A stretch of DNA of 28,228 nt from Flavobacteriales bacterium (GCA_020200995.1 JAIVHQ010000220.1:1-28228); one strand, 5' to 3'; shown: positions 1 through 8,380, counted from the first letter of the stretch. Notes: generated from the letters alone by a model not told the origin. Translations and numbers: made by a program.

Positions 1-468
1 TTTGATGCCGAGAAAATCCGATACCTCATCGGGCGACATGACCTCGCGCTCGGCGAGGGCCTCAATGAGGGAGCGCTCCCGGTCGGGCCATTCCCCCAAA
101 CTCCCGTCAAATGCGGGATTGATGATGTAGCGGCTCTCGCTGCTCAACCTTAGCCCTACGGGCAAGGCGGCGAGTAGCACCTCCCCTCGGTGGCACATAT
201 AGTAGTCGGCCATCCAGTTCCAAAACTTCAGCTGCTCGGGATTCACCACGGGATACTCGTCGAGCAGGGCGTCGACATACTTGGCCGTGTAGCCTTTCGG
301 GGGTTTTGTGTGCAGCTCTGCGACCACGCCGGTCATCAGCTTTTTGCCGAAAGGCACCACCACGCGCATACCCTGCTCCACAAAGCCCTCCATATTTCGA
401 GGAAGCCTGTAAGTAAAGGTGTTGGGCAATGCCAACGGGAGAATAATTTCGGTAAACCAAGTGTCCAT
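1..468 (-). CDS. priA: Primosomal protein N' (PriA), N-terminal part, runs off left edge
   Basis: Translation from the ATG at 468 on the minus strand gives 156 open codons to the window edge, starting MDTWFTEIILPLALPNTFTY. This is the N-terminal 3'-DNA-binding domain of the PriA helicase: the family shows the same start (a beta strand, then LPNTFTY), the G.RV.VPFG segment (here GMRVVVPFGKK, about residues 33-43) and an ...YYMCHRGEVLLAALPVGL-type helix, of which most is visible here near residues 88-107. PriA reloads the replicative helicase at stalled forks; the helicase and zinc modules lie beyond the window. The gene points left and is divergent from the symporter at 1077, with a 608-nt gap between. 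A degenerate -7 element (TACCTTCG) sits just before the ATG, which would give a very short leader. Identification rests on recognising the domain, not on a search. Confidence 0.88.
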   Translation of the reverse strand, partial: MDTWFTEIILPLALPNTFTYRLPRNMEGFVEQGMRVVVPFGKKLMTGVVAELHTKPPKGYTAKYVDALLDEYPVVNPEQLKFWNWMADYYMCHRGEVLLAALPVGLRLSSESRYIINPAFDGSLGEWPDRERSLIEALAEREVMSPDEVSDFLGIK

Positions 469-628
469 GGAGGATTGCGAAGGTAGGGAATTCAGATGCT
501 TCGCCGCAGTCTCACTTACATTTGGCTGCAAGGCTTCGCAGATAATTATGATTAACTTGTTGAGCGGCTGAATTATGGATAAATAAGTTGTAAATGAGAC
601 TGTTTACTCTAAAATTTTAACTCATCAT

Positions 629-715
629 GATCGTCACATCGAGTGTTTTTCAGTCCACGCGGACATCACAATTTGCGCAAGCTGCTCTTGGACTGAAAAA
701 TGTATCGAGATGATT
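629..715 (+). repeat. REP-like palindromic unit, copy 1
   Basis: The unit starts GATCGTCACATCGAGTG (629-645). An 11-bp hairpin follows (TTTTTCAGTCC 646-656 with GGACTGAAAAA 690-700, loop of 33 nt), and the unit ends TGTATCGAGATGATT (701-715). The second copy at 756-839 is in reverse orientation and shares the flanks, stem length and loop length but not the loop sequence. The layout resembles the repetitive extragenic palindromes of Bacteroidota that carry TCGAG/TCGAGATG ends; that family assignment is from memory. The two flanks of one unit can also pair with each other (ATCGTC with GATGAT including a G-T pair, and TCGA with TCGA). Confidence 0.75.
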
Positions 716-755
716 AAAAGACAGGAGTGAACAAAGAAAATTATCCTTTAGGAAG

Positions 756-839
756 CATCTCGATAAATTTTTTCAGGCATCAACATCTCTTTGAAAAGGA
801 AAATTTTAAAGGCCTGAAAAAACACTCGATGTGACGATC
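756..839 (-). repeat. REP-like palindromic unit, copy 2 (inverted)
   Basis: Read on the minus strand this is GATCGTCACATCGAGTG (839-823), then an 11-bp hairpin (TTTTTTCAGGC 822-812 with GCCTGAAAAAA 778-768, loop of 33 nt), then a TATCGAGATG end (to 756). Positions 629-650 and 818-839 are a perfect 22-bp inverted match, so the two copies face each other. The hairpin stem differs from copy 1 at its tip (CAGGC against CAGTCC), yet each copy still pairs perfectly with itself. Together the copies can form an outer stem with three inner hairpins (646-700, 704-764, 768-822). Confidence 0.75.
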
Positions 840-1076
840 TTACTGATATGGATTTTGAGCGATTTCAACCACTCAACGGGCTTTGGTTAAATCAACTATG
901 ACGGCCTATGTATTTTCCCGCCACTTAGGAGCCGCCCCCGTTCTGCAAATGGGGGCCGTACCAAGCAGCCTATTGGAGCCTCCCCTTTTTTTCCAACTTC
1001 CAGGTCTGAGAAGTTTTTAAGAGAGCAGCGATTCCCGCCTTCGGAAAGTCTTACTTTGGCGCAGAATTTTTCGCAC

Positions 1077-2813
1077 ATGGCCCTCCACTACATCGATTGG
1101 CTCATCATTGTCGGATTTTTGCTTTTCAGCTTGCTGATCGGGCTTTATTTCCGAAAGCGCGCCTCGAAGAGTCTGGAAAGCTTCTTCCTCGGCGATCGCT
1201 CCATGCCCTGGCTCGTGGCGGGTATTTCCATGGTTGCCACCACATTTGCAGCAGACACACCTCTGGCGGTCACGGAGTTGGTGGGGCAGAACGGCATTTC
1301 AGGCAACTGGCTGTGGTGGAGTTTCCTGGCCGGAGGCATGCTGACCACTTTCTTTTTTGCAAAGCTGTGGAGGCGCGCCGGGGTTCTCACCGAGATCGAG
1401 CTCATCGAGTTGCGGTACGGTGGACGTCCCGCAGCTATATTGCGCGGATTCAAAGCCGTGTACCTCGGTCTGTTTATGAACGTCCTCATCATCGGCTGGG
1501 TAAACCTGGCCATGATTACGATCCTCACCGAGTTTTTTGCTTTCGAGCCACTGGTCACCTATTCGGTGCTGGCGGGGCTTATGCTCCTGGCGGCGGCTTA
1601 TACAGCGCTGTCGGGTATTTGGGGTGTGGCCGTGACTGACGTGGTTCAGTTTTGCTTTGCTATCCTCGGCACCGCCATCCTCGCCTACCTCGTGGTGCAG
1701 AGCCCGCAGATCGGGGGCATATCGGGCCTGAAGGAAGCCCTTCCGCCGGCCACGTTCAACTTTCTTCCTCAAATTGGCGAAGGCTCGGCTTCGGAAACGC
1801 TGGCCATCAGCTTCGGGGCCTTTTTTGCCTACATGGGCGTGCAGTGGTGGAGCAGCTGGTACCCCGGGCAGGAGCCCGGCGGCGGCGGGTACGTGGCGCA
1901 GCGCATGATGAGCACAAAAACCGAGAAAGGCGCCGTGTACGCCACCCTGCTTTTTCAGGTGGCGCATTACTGCCTTCGGCCCTGGCCGTGGATTTTGGTG
2001 GCGCTCTGCTGCCTGGTACTCTATCCCAATCTCGAGGGCAGTGAGCTGCGCATCGGCTATGTGCGGGCCATGAAAGACTTTCTGCCGACGGGCCTGAAAG
2101 GTGTACTCCTCGCCGCTTTTCTCGCGGCCTATCTCAGCACCATTTCCACACAGCTCAACTGGGGTGCGGGATATCTGGTCAACGATTTTTGGAAGCGCTT
2201 TGTGCGGCCTGACGCCAAGCAGCGCACCTATGTGATTGCCTCCCAAGTGGTGACCTTGCTGCTGATGGCATCGGGCCTGGGCATCACCTTTCTGATCACC
2301 AGCATCAGCGGTGTGTGGCAATTCATTTTGGAATGCGGCGCGGGACTGGGCCTGGTGTTGATATTGCGCTGGTATTGGTGGCGCATCAATGCGTGGTCGG
2401 AGATTACAGCTACGGTGGCCCCTTTTTTGGCTTACGCTGTATCACGGTATGCACTTGGAATGGAGTTTCCCAACAGTTTTTTTCTCACCGTAGGCTTTAC
2501 TACGTTGGCTTGGATTGCGGTGACCTACCTCACGCGGCCGGAGACCAACGCCACGCTGATCAAATTTTACGAAAGGGTGCGCCCTGACGGCAATTGGCGA
2601 GTTCCGGGCAGTGGAATCACCATGCCCAAAAGCAACATTGGCATCTTGTTGGTTTGCTGGTTGTCGGCAGTGGCGTTTACTTATGGAGTACTATTCCTGA
2701 CCGGGAAATTAATTTTTGCCGAGTGGATCGAAGCGGCGTGGTGCGCCGGCGTTGTGGTGGTGTCGGCCATTATTTTGAAACATGGGCTCAAACAAAACAG
2801 TATATGGCACTGA
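1077..2813 (+). CDS. Sodium:solute symporter family (SSS) transporter
   Basis: A 578-residue polytopic membrane protein of the SSS (LeuT-fold) family, which couples Na+ entry to uptake of a small solute; the solute cannot be read from the sequence. The N-terminus has the family layout: a first membrane helix (DWLIIVGFLLFSLLIGLYF), then SLESFFLGDRSMPWLVAGISMVAT, then a helix beginning FAADTPLA. About 12-14 hydrophobic segments follow, among them WGVAVTDVVQFCFAILGTA and GVLLAAFLAAYLSTISTQLNWGAGYLVNDF, which resemble the conserved TM6 and TM8-9 regions. I chose the ATG at 1077 because the protein homology begins there; an in-frame TTG at 1056 would add seven polar residues with no support. Length is typical of the family and nothing appears missing. 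The gene stands alone, 93 nt ahead of the lipoprotein gene. Confidence 0.88.
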   Translation: MALHYIDWLIIVGFLLFSLLIGLYFRKRASKSLESFFLGDRSMPWLVAGISMVATTFAADTPLAVTELVGQNGISGNWLWWSFLAGGMLTTFFFAKLWRRAGVLTEIELIELRYGGRPAAILRGFKAVYLGLFMNVLIIGWVNLAMITILTEFFAFEPLVTYSVLAGLMLLAAAYTALSGIWGVAVTDVVQFCFAILGTAILAYLVVQSPQIGGISGLKEALPPATFNFLPQIGEGSASETLAISFGAFFAYMGVQWWSSWYPGQEPGGGGYVAQRMMSTKTEKGAVYATLLFQVAHYCLRPWPWILVALCCLVLYPNLEGSELRIGYVRAMKDFLPTGLKGVLLAAFLAAYLSTISTQLNWGAGYLVNDFWKRFVRPDAKQRTYVIASQVVTLLLMASGLGITFLITSISGVWQFILECGAGLGLVLILRWYWWRINAWSEITATVAPFLAYAVSRYALGMEFPNSFFLTVGFTTLAWIAVTYLTRPETNATLIKFYERVRPDGNWRVPGSGITMPKSNIGILLVCWLSAVAFTYGVLFLTGKLIFAEWIEAAWCAGVVVVSAIILKHGLKQNSIWH

Positions 2814-2906
2814 GCCGGCAGGTCGCAGGTTCTGCTTTAGCATGGGCGGGCCGCATTTTTTTTATACTTTCATCCCCGATCTGTATTCACGCCAAAGATT
2901 CAACAT

Positions 2907-3800
2907 ATGAAACAACGCATTCCACACTTATTTTTCGCCGCCTTAGCGGGAGCAGTTCTCTTTTCGTGCGGCGAACAGGGCCTGCGCAGCGGTGATGAAG
3001 TAACTACTGTCGATGTGGACAGTACCAAATCGAACCTTGTCAATGTGTCCGGCAAACTGTTCAGCATCCCATCGCCTGTGCAAACGGCCCTGCTCATAAG
3101 GAATGCGGACGTTCCTTTCAACCGCGATGACCTGAGTAACCTCGACAACTTCGGCGATTACGTGTCTAAAGCTTCCCAGGCGATGAACCTAGGGGTGTAC
3201 GGCACCGATATGGCTTATAGCTCGCTCTACGATGACGGCCAATCAGCACTTAGATTTTACAAAGGTGTAGACAAGCTCTCCCGCCTGTTGGGTATTCTGG
3301 GCGCCATTGACCAAAACCTGGTTCAACGGCTGGGTGCAAACGTGGGCAATGCTGACTCCCTGCTCCTACTGAGTGGAAAGTTTTACAGCGAAGCCGACCA
3401 ATACCTCAAGGAAAATGAACGATACGACATTGCTGCCTACGTGCTGATAGGTGGCTGGGCCGAGGCCACCCACCTCACTGCAATTGCTGCCGCGGGTGGA
3501 ACCAAGGCCTCACGAGACCGCCTTGCCGAGCAAGGGCAAACTGTAAAGACCTTGATTGACGTGCTCGAGGATACCGCCGAAGATGAATTCAAATCGGGAG
3601 AAGTCATGGAGCTACTTCGTGAGCTTTCACTCGCGTACAATTCCGTTGAAAAGCAATATGAATACGTGGAACCTGTAACCAACACACAGAAAAAAACCAC
3701 TTCGATCAAAAGCGTATCGAAGTATCAAATGAGCGATGAGACCTTTGAACTTATCAAAGAGAGGGTAGCCAAATTGCGCAATATTATTATAACAGGATAA
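2907..3800 (+). CDS. Predicted lipoprotein of unknown function
   Basis: A 297-residue protein with a lipoprotein signal: a basic start (MKQR), a hydrophobic stretch (LFFAALAGAV) and the lipobox LFSC with Cys21, followed by GEQ. It is therefore probably lipid-anchored on the periplasmic or outer face. The mature part is rich in Leu, Ala, Asp and Glu and looks mostly helical (for example KLSRLLGILGAIDQNLVQRL near residues 122-141). I recognise no domain or catalytic motif. It ends 4 nt before the next gene, so the two are almost certainly co-transcribed, and both lie just upstream of the broken ABC exporter. The start ATG at 2907 is firm because the signal peptide begins there. Function is unknown; a structural or partner role in the envelope is only a guess. 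Confidence 0.8.
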   Translation: MKQRIPHLFFAALAGAVLFSCGEQGLRSGDEVTTVDVDSTKSNLVNVSGKLFSIPSPVQTALLIRNADVPFNRDDLSNLDNFGDYVSKASQAMNLGVYGTDMAYSSLYDDGQSALRFYKGVDKLSRLLGILGAIDQNLVQRLGANVGNADSLLLLSGKFYSEADQYLKENERYDIAAYVLIGGWAEATHLTAIAAAGGTKASRDRLAEQGQTVKTLIDVLEDTAEDEFKSGEVMELLRELSLAYNSVEKQYEYVEPVTNTQKKTTSIKSVSKYQMSDETFELIKERVAKLRNIIITG

Positions 3801-3804
3801 AACG

Positions 3805-4236
3805 ATGAAGCTGAAAACATTTTACACCCTCGCATTTTCCGTATTTTTTGTTTGCCTTTGTGCGCCTGCGGAACTTGCGGCCCAGTGCGACACCACTGCC
3901 CAATACGCCGATCGATACATGAGTGATCGCTTTGTACCCGATGGACAATCTTACCGCGCCTTGATTTTTGACGAACAGATCGCCGAATTTCACACCACTT
4001 TCTACGGCGGATCGCGCTATCGAATCATCGCCTTCAGCGGTTTGGAGAAAGAGCAGCTTGTTTTTTCCCTTTTCGATGAAAAAGACAACCTTATGTTTAC
4101 CAACGAAGAACACCACAACACCCCCTATTGGGATTTCGAAATAGAATCCACCTTGAGCGTGCGTATTGAAGCCCGTCTTGACCTTTTGAAACAAACTTCG
4201 GGATGCGCCGTATTATTGATTGGATTTGAGCGCTGA
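3805..4236 (+). CDS. Small secreted protein of unknown function
   Basis: A 143-residue protein with a clear signal peptide (MKLKTFYTLAFSVFFVCLC, probable cleavage after AELAAQ at residue 26). The mature protein of about 117 residues has two cysteines, one at its very start (CDTTAQY) and one near the end (SGCAVLLIGFER), which could form a disulfide. Alternating hydrophobic segments such as YRIIAFSGL and EQLVFSLFDE suggest a small beta-sandwich. No family is recognised. It follows the lipoprotein gene by 4 nt and is closed by the strong terminator at 4257-4290, so the pair forms a two-gene unit separate from the ABC exporter gene that starts 77 nt later. Confidence 0.75.
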   Translation: MKLKTFYTLAFSVFFVCLCAPAELAAQCDTTAQYADRYMSDRFVPDGQSYRALIFDEQIAEFHTTFYGGSRYRIIAFSGLEKEQLVFSLFDEKDNLMFTNEEHHNTPYWDFEIESTLSVRIEARLDLLKQTSGCAVLLIGFER

Positions 4237-4256
4237 GGGTCAAAAAGAGCCCGATT

Positions 4257-4290
4257 AAAAAAAGCGTCTCGACTCCGGGACGCTTTTTTT
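4257..4290 (+). terminator. Rho-independent terminator after the secreted-protein gene
   Basis: AAAAAAAGCGTC (4257-4268) pairs perfectly with GACGCTTTTTTT (4279-4290) around a 10-nt loop, giving a 12-bp stem ending in a T run. The A run on the left arm means it could also work on the minus strand. It lies 20 nt after the stop codon at 4236 and ends 23 nt before the ABC exporter start, so the exporter probably has its own promoter. Confidence 0.9.
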
Positions 4291-4313
4291 ATGAACCTCC
4301 TCTTAAACCATCC

Positions 4314-5729
4314 ATGAGCGAAAGGATACTTAATGCACTGATCCAACTTTTTGCGATTATCGCCAGGGTTGATTCATCTGTCAAGGAAGATATCAGTGGC
4401 CGCGAAATTGTCGAATCCTTCTTGAGGGAGCGTCTTCCGGCAAATCTGGTCAGCAAAAACCTCAATCTTTTTGATAAGTACCTCGAGACCTATCAAAAAG
4501 TATCGGCGTCAAAAGACGGGAAGCAAAAGCGCACTTCAGTTAATTCTGTAAAAGTGCTCCGCATCTGCACCCAGATCAATGAGGAGCTCACCCGAAGGCA
4601 AAAAACTATTGTACTGATTCGACTGCTCGAATTCGTCTTCACCCACGATAATGTCAATGAGGAAGAAGAGGAGTTTGTGAATACCGTGGCCTCTACCTTC
4701 AACTTCGACATGGAGGAATACGGGCTTGCCAAGTACTTCGTGCAGGAAGACGAAACTGAGCTCATCGAATCTTCAAATGTGATGTACATCACCGATGCCA
4801 CTGACTCAGAATCCGTATTCGGCAAGCACTTACTGGCTCCGGGCATGGAAGGATACATCAGGGTGCTCCGCATACCGGGCGTAAACCTGCATTTCATCAA
4901 GTACATGGGTGCGGCAAAATCTTACACCCTGAGCGGACAGCTCATTGTAAACGATCGTTTCTACGTGCTCAATCAGGGTGCTGCTATTCGCGGCCCCAAG
5001 ATCAAGCCCATTTATTACAGCGACATTATCGGTGTATTTCTGACGGACAAAAACCGTGAGAAAATCACATTTCGCGGAATTGGTGTTGGTTATAAATTTA
5101 AGCAGGGCAATATTGGTCTTCACGAAATCAACATTAAAGAAGAGTCAGGCCATTTGGTGGGCATCATGGGGGCAAGCGGCAGTGGCAAATCCACCCTTCT
5201 GAATGTACTTAATGGAAATCTGCGCCCCAATACGGGAACGGTATCGATCAACGGTGTAGACATTCACCGTGAATCAAGCAAAATTGAAGGACTCATCGGC
5301 TATGTTGCACAAGACGATTTGCTGATCGACGAGCTCACTGTTTTTCAAAACTTGTTTTACAATGCCAAGCTGTGCTTCGGTGGAAAGAAAGATGAAGAAA
5401 TCACCGAGCTGGTTGACGATCTCCTGGGTACCCTCGGACTTATTGAAACCCGGAGCCTCAAAGTTGGCAACCCACTCGACAAAACCATCAGTGGCGGGCA
5501 GCGCAAGCGTCTCAACATTGCACTGGAACTGATCCGGGAGCATCATGGACTTACTCAAGGAACTTACCTTAAAAGGCAAGTTGATCTTTACCGTGATTCA
5601 TCAACCTTCGGCCGACATTTTCAAAATGTTCGACATGCTCATGCTGCTCGATCAGGGAGGCTATCCGATTTACTACGGGCATCCTATAGACAGTATCATG
5701 TATTTCAAGCAGATGGTAAATCACATTGA
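4314..5729 (+). pseudogene. TerB-like/ABC ATPase half of a large ABC exporter, frameshifted 5' part
   Basis: The first 471-residue reading frame of a gene that should encode a protein of about 1,045 residues. Residues 1-150 are helical and acidic and look like a TerB-type domain. A short beta-rich segment follows (about 155-260), then an ABC ATPase with Walker A GASGSGKST (286-294), a Q-loop (YVAQDD, 330-335) and the signature ISGGQRKRL (392-400). The frame is coherent through LIRE (residue 409) and then becomes unrelated sequence. In this family the next residues should be about 20 that hold Walker B, the catalytic Glu and the D-loop (VDEPTSGL). These are absent, and the DNA jumps straight to the codons for ...IMDLLKEL in another frame at about 5541. 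I infer a deletion of roughly 59 nt. A protein ending here would bind ATP poorly and lack the membrane part. It is either a real mutation or an assembly error. Confidence 0.82.
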
Positions 5730-7395
5730 TTCCGACTCTGCAGAGTGCAACACCTGCGGCAACATCAAGACCGAGGAAATTTTCAATATCATTGAAGCCA
5801 AGGTGGTCGATGAATTCGGAAATCTGACCACAGAGCGAAAAATTGACCCTGCGGAATGGAACAGGCTCTACCGCAAAAATCTCGAAAAGTTTGACAAGTA
5901 CGAAGAGGAAATTTCTGAGGTGCCTCAAAGCCATTTTGACATTCCGGGAAAGCTCAAGCAATTAAGTGTTTTCGTAAAGCGTGATCTGCTGTCAAAGCTC
6001 ACCAACCGACAGTATGTTCTGATCAACCTGTTGGAGGCCCCTGTGCTGGCTATGATCCTTGCATTTTTTATGCGTTTTATCAACCCGGGAGCTCAAAACA
6101 CGGGTTATGTATTTCGAGAAAATGAGAACATCCCCGTGTATATTTTTATCTCGGTGATTGTGGCAATCTTTATAGGTCTCACAGTGAGCTCTGAAGAGAT
6201 CATCCGCGATAAGAAAATAAGGCGCCGCGAGGCATTTTTGAATTTGAGTCGGGGAAGTTACCTCACCAGCAAAATCGGAATCATGTTTGCCATTTCGGCC
6301 GTGCAGATGCTGCTTTTCGTATGGATCGGCAACTCCATCCTCGAAATCAAAGGGATGACCCTCCCCTACTGGGGCATCTTGTTCTCGGCTTGTGCTTTCG
6401 CAAATGTATTGGGACTAAATATTTCTGCGAGTTTCAACTCTGCCAAAGTCATTTATATCCTAATTCCCGTCGTGATTATTCCTCAGCTGCTTTTCAGTGG
6501 AATCATTGTGAAATTCGACCGCCTCAATCCCATTTTTGCCTCTCAAAGCGGAGTTCCATGGATTGGAAATATAATGGCAAGCCGCTGGGCTTATGAGGCC
6601 ATTGCCGTAACACAATTCAAATGGAACGATTACGAGAAAGAGTTTTTCGAATTGGAGCGCCGAAAGAAATTTTCGAACTGGAAAAAAGATTACTGGATCA
6701 CCGAGCTGAAAAACAAAGCAGGCAAGGTGGGACGCATTATGGACGATGAAGCCGCAGCCGCAGAGCTCGAACGCGAACTCACCGTATTGCGCAATGAAAT
6801 CTCAAAGGAAAATGCCTTCCTGAGCGGAATGCGATTCGAAAAGGTGAACGACTTAACGCCCGACCGCATTACTTCAGAAGTACTCGAAATGCTCAAGGAG
6901 CACTTGCGTCAACTCACCGAGCACTACAAGCGGGTATACTTAAAGGCTGATGCCGAAAAAGAGAACACCGTGTACGCCATGACACGCACCGAAGAGCAGA
7001 ACGAGGTCTACCGCGCGCTTTTCAACAACCACAAAAACGATCAGCTAGAGAATTTTGCAACCAACCGCAATGACCTGAATTACATCGCTGAATACAATGG
7101 AGAACTGATCCAAAAGAAGGATTTGATTTACCTAATGCCATACGGCACAGATTTCTTTAGTTCACATTTTTACGCTCCTGCCAAAAATCTCTTTGGAAAA
7201 TTCATCGATACTTTCACCGCCAATCTACTGGTGTTATGGGGAATGACTTCATTTCTGGCGTTGTGTCTTTTCCTCAATGTTTTTCCCTTTCTGCTCAAAA
7301 GAACTGAAGGGCTTTTCGCTATGGTATTGCCAGCTTCGAAGCGAATAGAAATCGCCACCGAAAAGTACAACAATAAAAGGCGGAAGGTGCGCTAA
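5545..7395 (+). pseudogene. Membrane half of the same ABC exporter, 3' part after the frameshift
   Basis: A 616-residue frame that resumes the ABC domain just after the missing block. It begins MDLLKELTLKGKLIFTVIHQ, so the H-loop His is residue 19. An ABC-2-type permease follows, with membrane segments near residues 158-178, 200-221, 246-267, 275-297 and 305-326 (for example VIYILIPVVIIPQLLFSG). Next comes a long charged, partly coiled-coil insert (about 370-530) and a last helix near 575-598 (LVLWGMTSFLALCLFLNVFP). The layout is like half-size ABCG exporters with ATPase and permease in one chain. The ATG at 5545 is simply the Met of the IMDLLKEL segment, not a likely natural start; the upstream in-frame stop is at 5530. 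The frame ends 14 nt before the convergent siaC gene. With 4314-5729 it makes one gene; substrate unknown. Confidence 0.82.
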
Positions 7396-7409
7396 AAGAT
7401 CAGGTTAGC

Positions 7410-7793
7410 TTACCTTTCGGGAACCATGACCATTTTGAACTCTAAATCGATGATGGCATCGTAATCCTCACCCGCTTCGAGCATGTCTTCATCGTCCTCC
7501 TCATAATGCCAATTTACTGCAATATCCTTTCCCGATTTTTTAATAGATTCGAGCTTTTTAAAAACATCGAATATGCATTTTGAGCTGCTCGTGTTGAAGT
7601 ACTCCAGACGCATATGAACAGTAGTTGCGCCTGCGGGCTGAAGCGCGTAAGCGTCGATCCAGTCAATAAGCGGCTTGTAAAAATCTATAGAGTTTTCGGG
7701 GATAGATCTTCCCTGAATGATAAGCTCGCCCGTCTCTTTATTGAACTCAACGTTTGGCGTTTTAGTTGTGCCCTCAATCTTGATATTTTCCAT
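7410..7793 (-). CDS. siaC: SiaC family regulatory phosphoprotein (DUF1987)
   Basis: A 127-residue protein starting MENIKIEGTTKTPNVEFN. It belongs to the SiaC (DUF1987) family, known from Pseudomonas aeruginosa, where SiaC is phosphorylated by the kinase SiaB and dephosphorylated by the phosphatase SiaA, and the unphosphorylated form activates the diguanylate cyclase SiaD. The conserved LEYFNTSSSK segment is at residues 63-72; Thr68 falls where I recall the Pseudomonas phosphorylation site. The core (GRSIPENSIDFYKPLIDWID) is also typical, and the C-terminal third is unusually acidic (EEDDEDMLEAGED). I used the ATG at 7793, where family homology begins; the longer frame to 7892 overlaps siaB and has no support. 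It lies 13 nt after siaB, clearly in one operon. No SiaA-type phosphatase or diguanylate cyclase is present here, so the output is unknown. Confidence 0.88.
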   Translation of the reverse strand: MENIKIEGTTKTPNVEFNKETGELIIQGRSIPENSIDFYKPLIDWIDAYALQPAGATTVHMRLEYFNTSSSKCIFDVFKKLESIKKSGKDIAVNWHYEEDDEDMLEAGEDYDAIIDLEFKMVMVPER

Positions 7794-7806
7794 GGTTATG
7801 TTTTTG

Positions 7807-8364
7807 TCAATCTTGTTTAACCTTGACATTGAGGCTAAAGAAAGTACTTCCGTCTTCGAAAGGAATAAAGCCGAAATCAAGTTTTTCACCACTTTTTCTT
7901 GCGATGTCGATCATTCCCAGTCCTCCTCCTCCCTTGTCCGACATTTTGCCGTCGGCAAGCACTGATTTATAAAGTTTTTTTACCTCATCGGCGGTCATAC
8001 CATTGATCTCCTCAAGGCGATTTTTGAGCGCCTCGGCATTGTCATTCAAAACATAATTGCCGGTGATGATGGAATAGCCCGTAATATTTTTAGCGATCAT
8101 AACGATCACAGAGGGCCGCGGCTTTCCGTCAGCTGCAAGCGGCGGCTGATCTATGTGGTGATAGAGGTTTTGCAGGCATTCGACCAAGATGTTAAACATC
8201 CGCCTTTTAATTTTGGGGCTTTCACCGAACCGGTCGAGCTTATTTTCTATAAGCTGAAGGATAGACGTAAGCAAATCTGTAGACATGTCGCCCTTGAAGG
8301 AGAGCATGATATTTTTACGCTCCATGGAGTCGTACAGGTCAAAAACTTCTTGGATTTGGGTCAA
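7807..8364 (-). CDS. siaB: SiaB family protein kinase (GHKL-type ATPase)
   Basis: A 185-residue protein of the SiaB family, GHKL-fold kinases that phosphorylate SiaC. Visible motifs are an N-box-like helix (ILVECLQNLYHH, residues 59-70, with Glu62 and Asn66) and a glycine-rich ATP lid (DKGGGGLGMIDIAR, 143-156). The N-terminal segment VFDLYDSMERKNIMLSFKGD is typical of the family. That segment must be inside the protein, so the start is probably the TTG at 8364: an in-frame TGA lies six codons upstream and the only other option, the ATG at 8325, would cut off the family-specific start. A perfect promoter ends 16 nt before the TTG, which makes the mRNA leader very short. The gene is first in the siaB-siaC operon and is convergent with the ABC exporter. 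Confidence 0.87.
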   Translation of the reverse strand: MTQIQEVFDLYDSMERKNIMLSFKGDMSTDLLTSILQLIENKLDRFGESPKIKRRMFNILVECLQNLYHHIDQPPLAADGKPRPSVIVMIAKNITGYSIITGNYVLNDNAEALKNRLEEINGMTADEVKKLYKSVLADGKMSDKGGGGLGMIDIARKSGEKLDFGFIPFEDGSTFFSLNVKVKQD

Positions 8365-8380
8365 CTGGGTTGCTTTTGGT

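Larger units (their letters stand above)
469..1076. other. 608-nt intergenic region between priA and the symporter
   Basis: No credible gene is present. The gap separates two divergent genes, so it must carry both promoters. It contains, from left to right, a 13-nt inverted repeat (507-519 with 590-602, 12 of 13 matching), the paired REP-like palindromes at 629-839, and a small GC-rich hairpin (934-939 GCCCCC with 951-956 GGGGGC, 11-nt loop). A TACTTTG sequence at 1052-1058, just before the symporter ATG, resembles the Bacteroidota -7 element, but I see no matching -33 box. Confidence 0.7.

Noticed and set aside
1056..1076. Longer start (TTG) for the symporter
   Set aside because: The seven added residues are polar and the family begins at the ATG at 1077; the TTG also overlaps a possible -7 element.
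1299..2321. 340-codon minus-strand frame inside the symporter gene
   Set aside because: It is a shadow of the strong plus-strand coding frame, has a Gln/His/Arg-rich composition and no recognisable domain.
5530..5560. Programmed frameshift or translational bypass in the ABC exporter
   Set aside because: Those mechanisms keep all the coding information. Here the essential Walker B codons are absent from the DNA, and no slippery sequence is seen at the junction.
7384..7416. Terminator between the ABC exporter and siaC
   Set aside because: AAGGT/ACCTT and GCT/AGC can pair (7384-7393 with 7407-7416), but the stem is interrupted, there is no T run, and it overlaps coding sequence.
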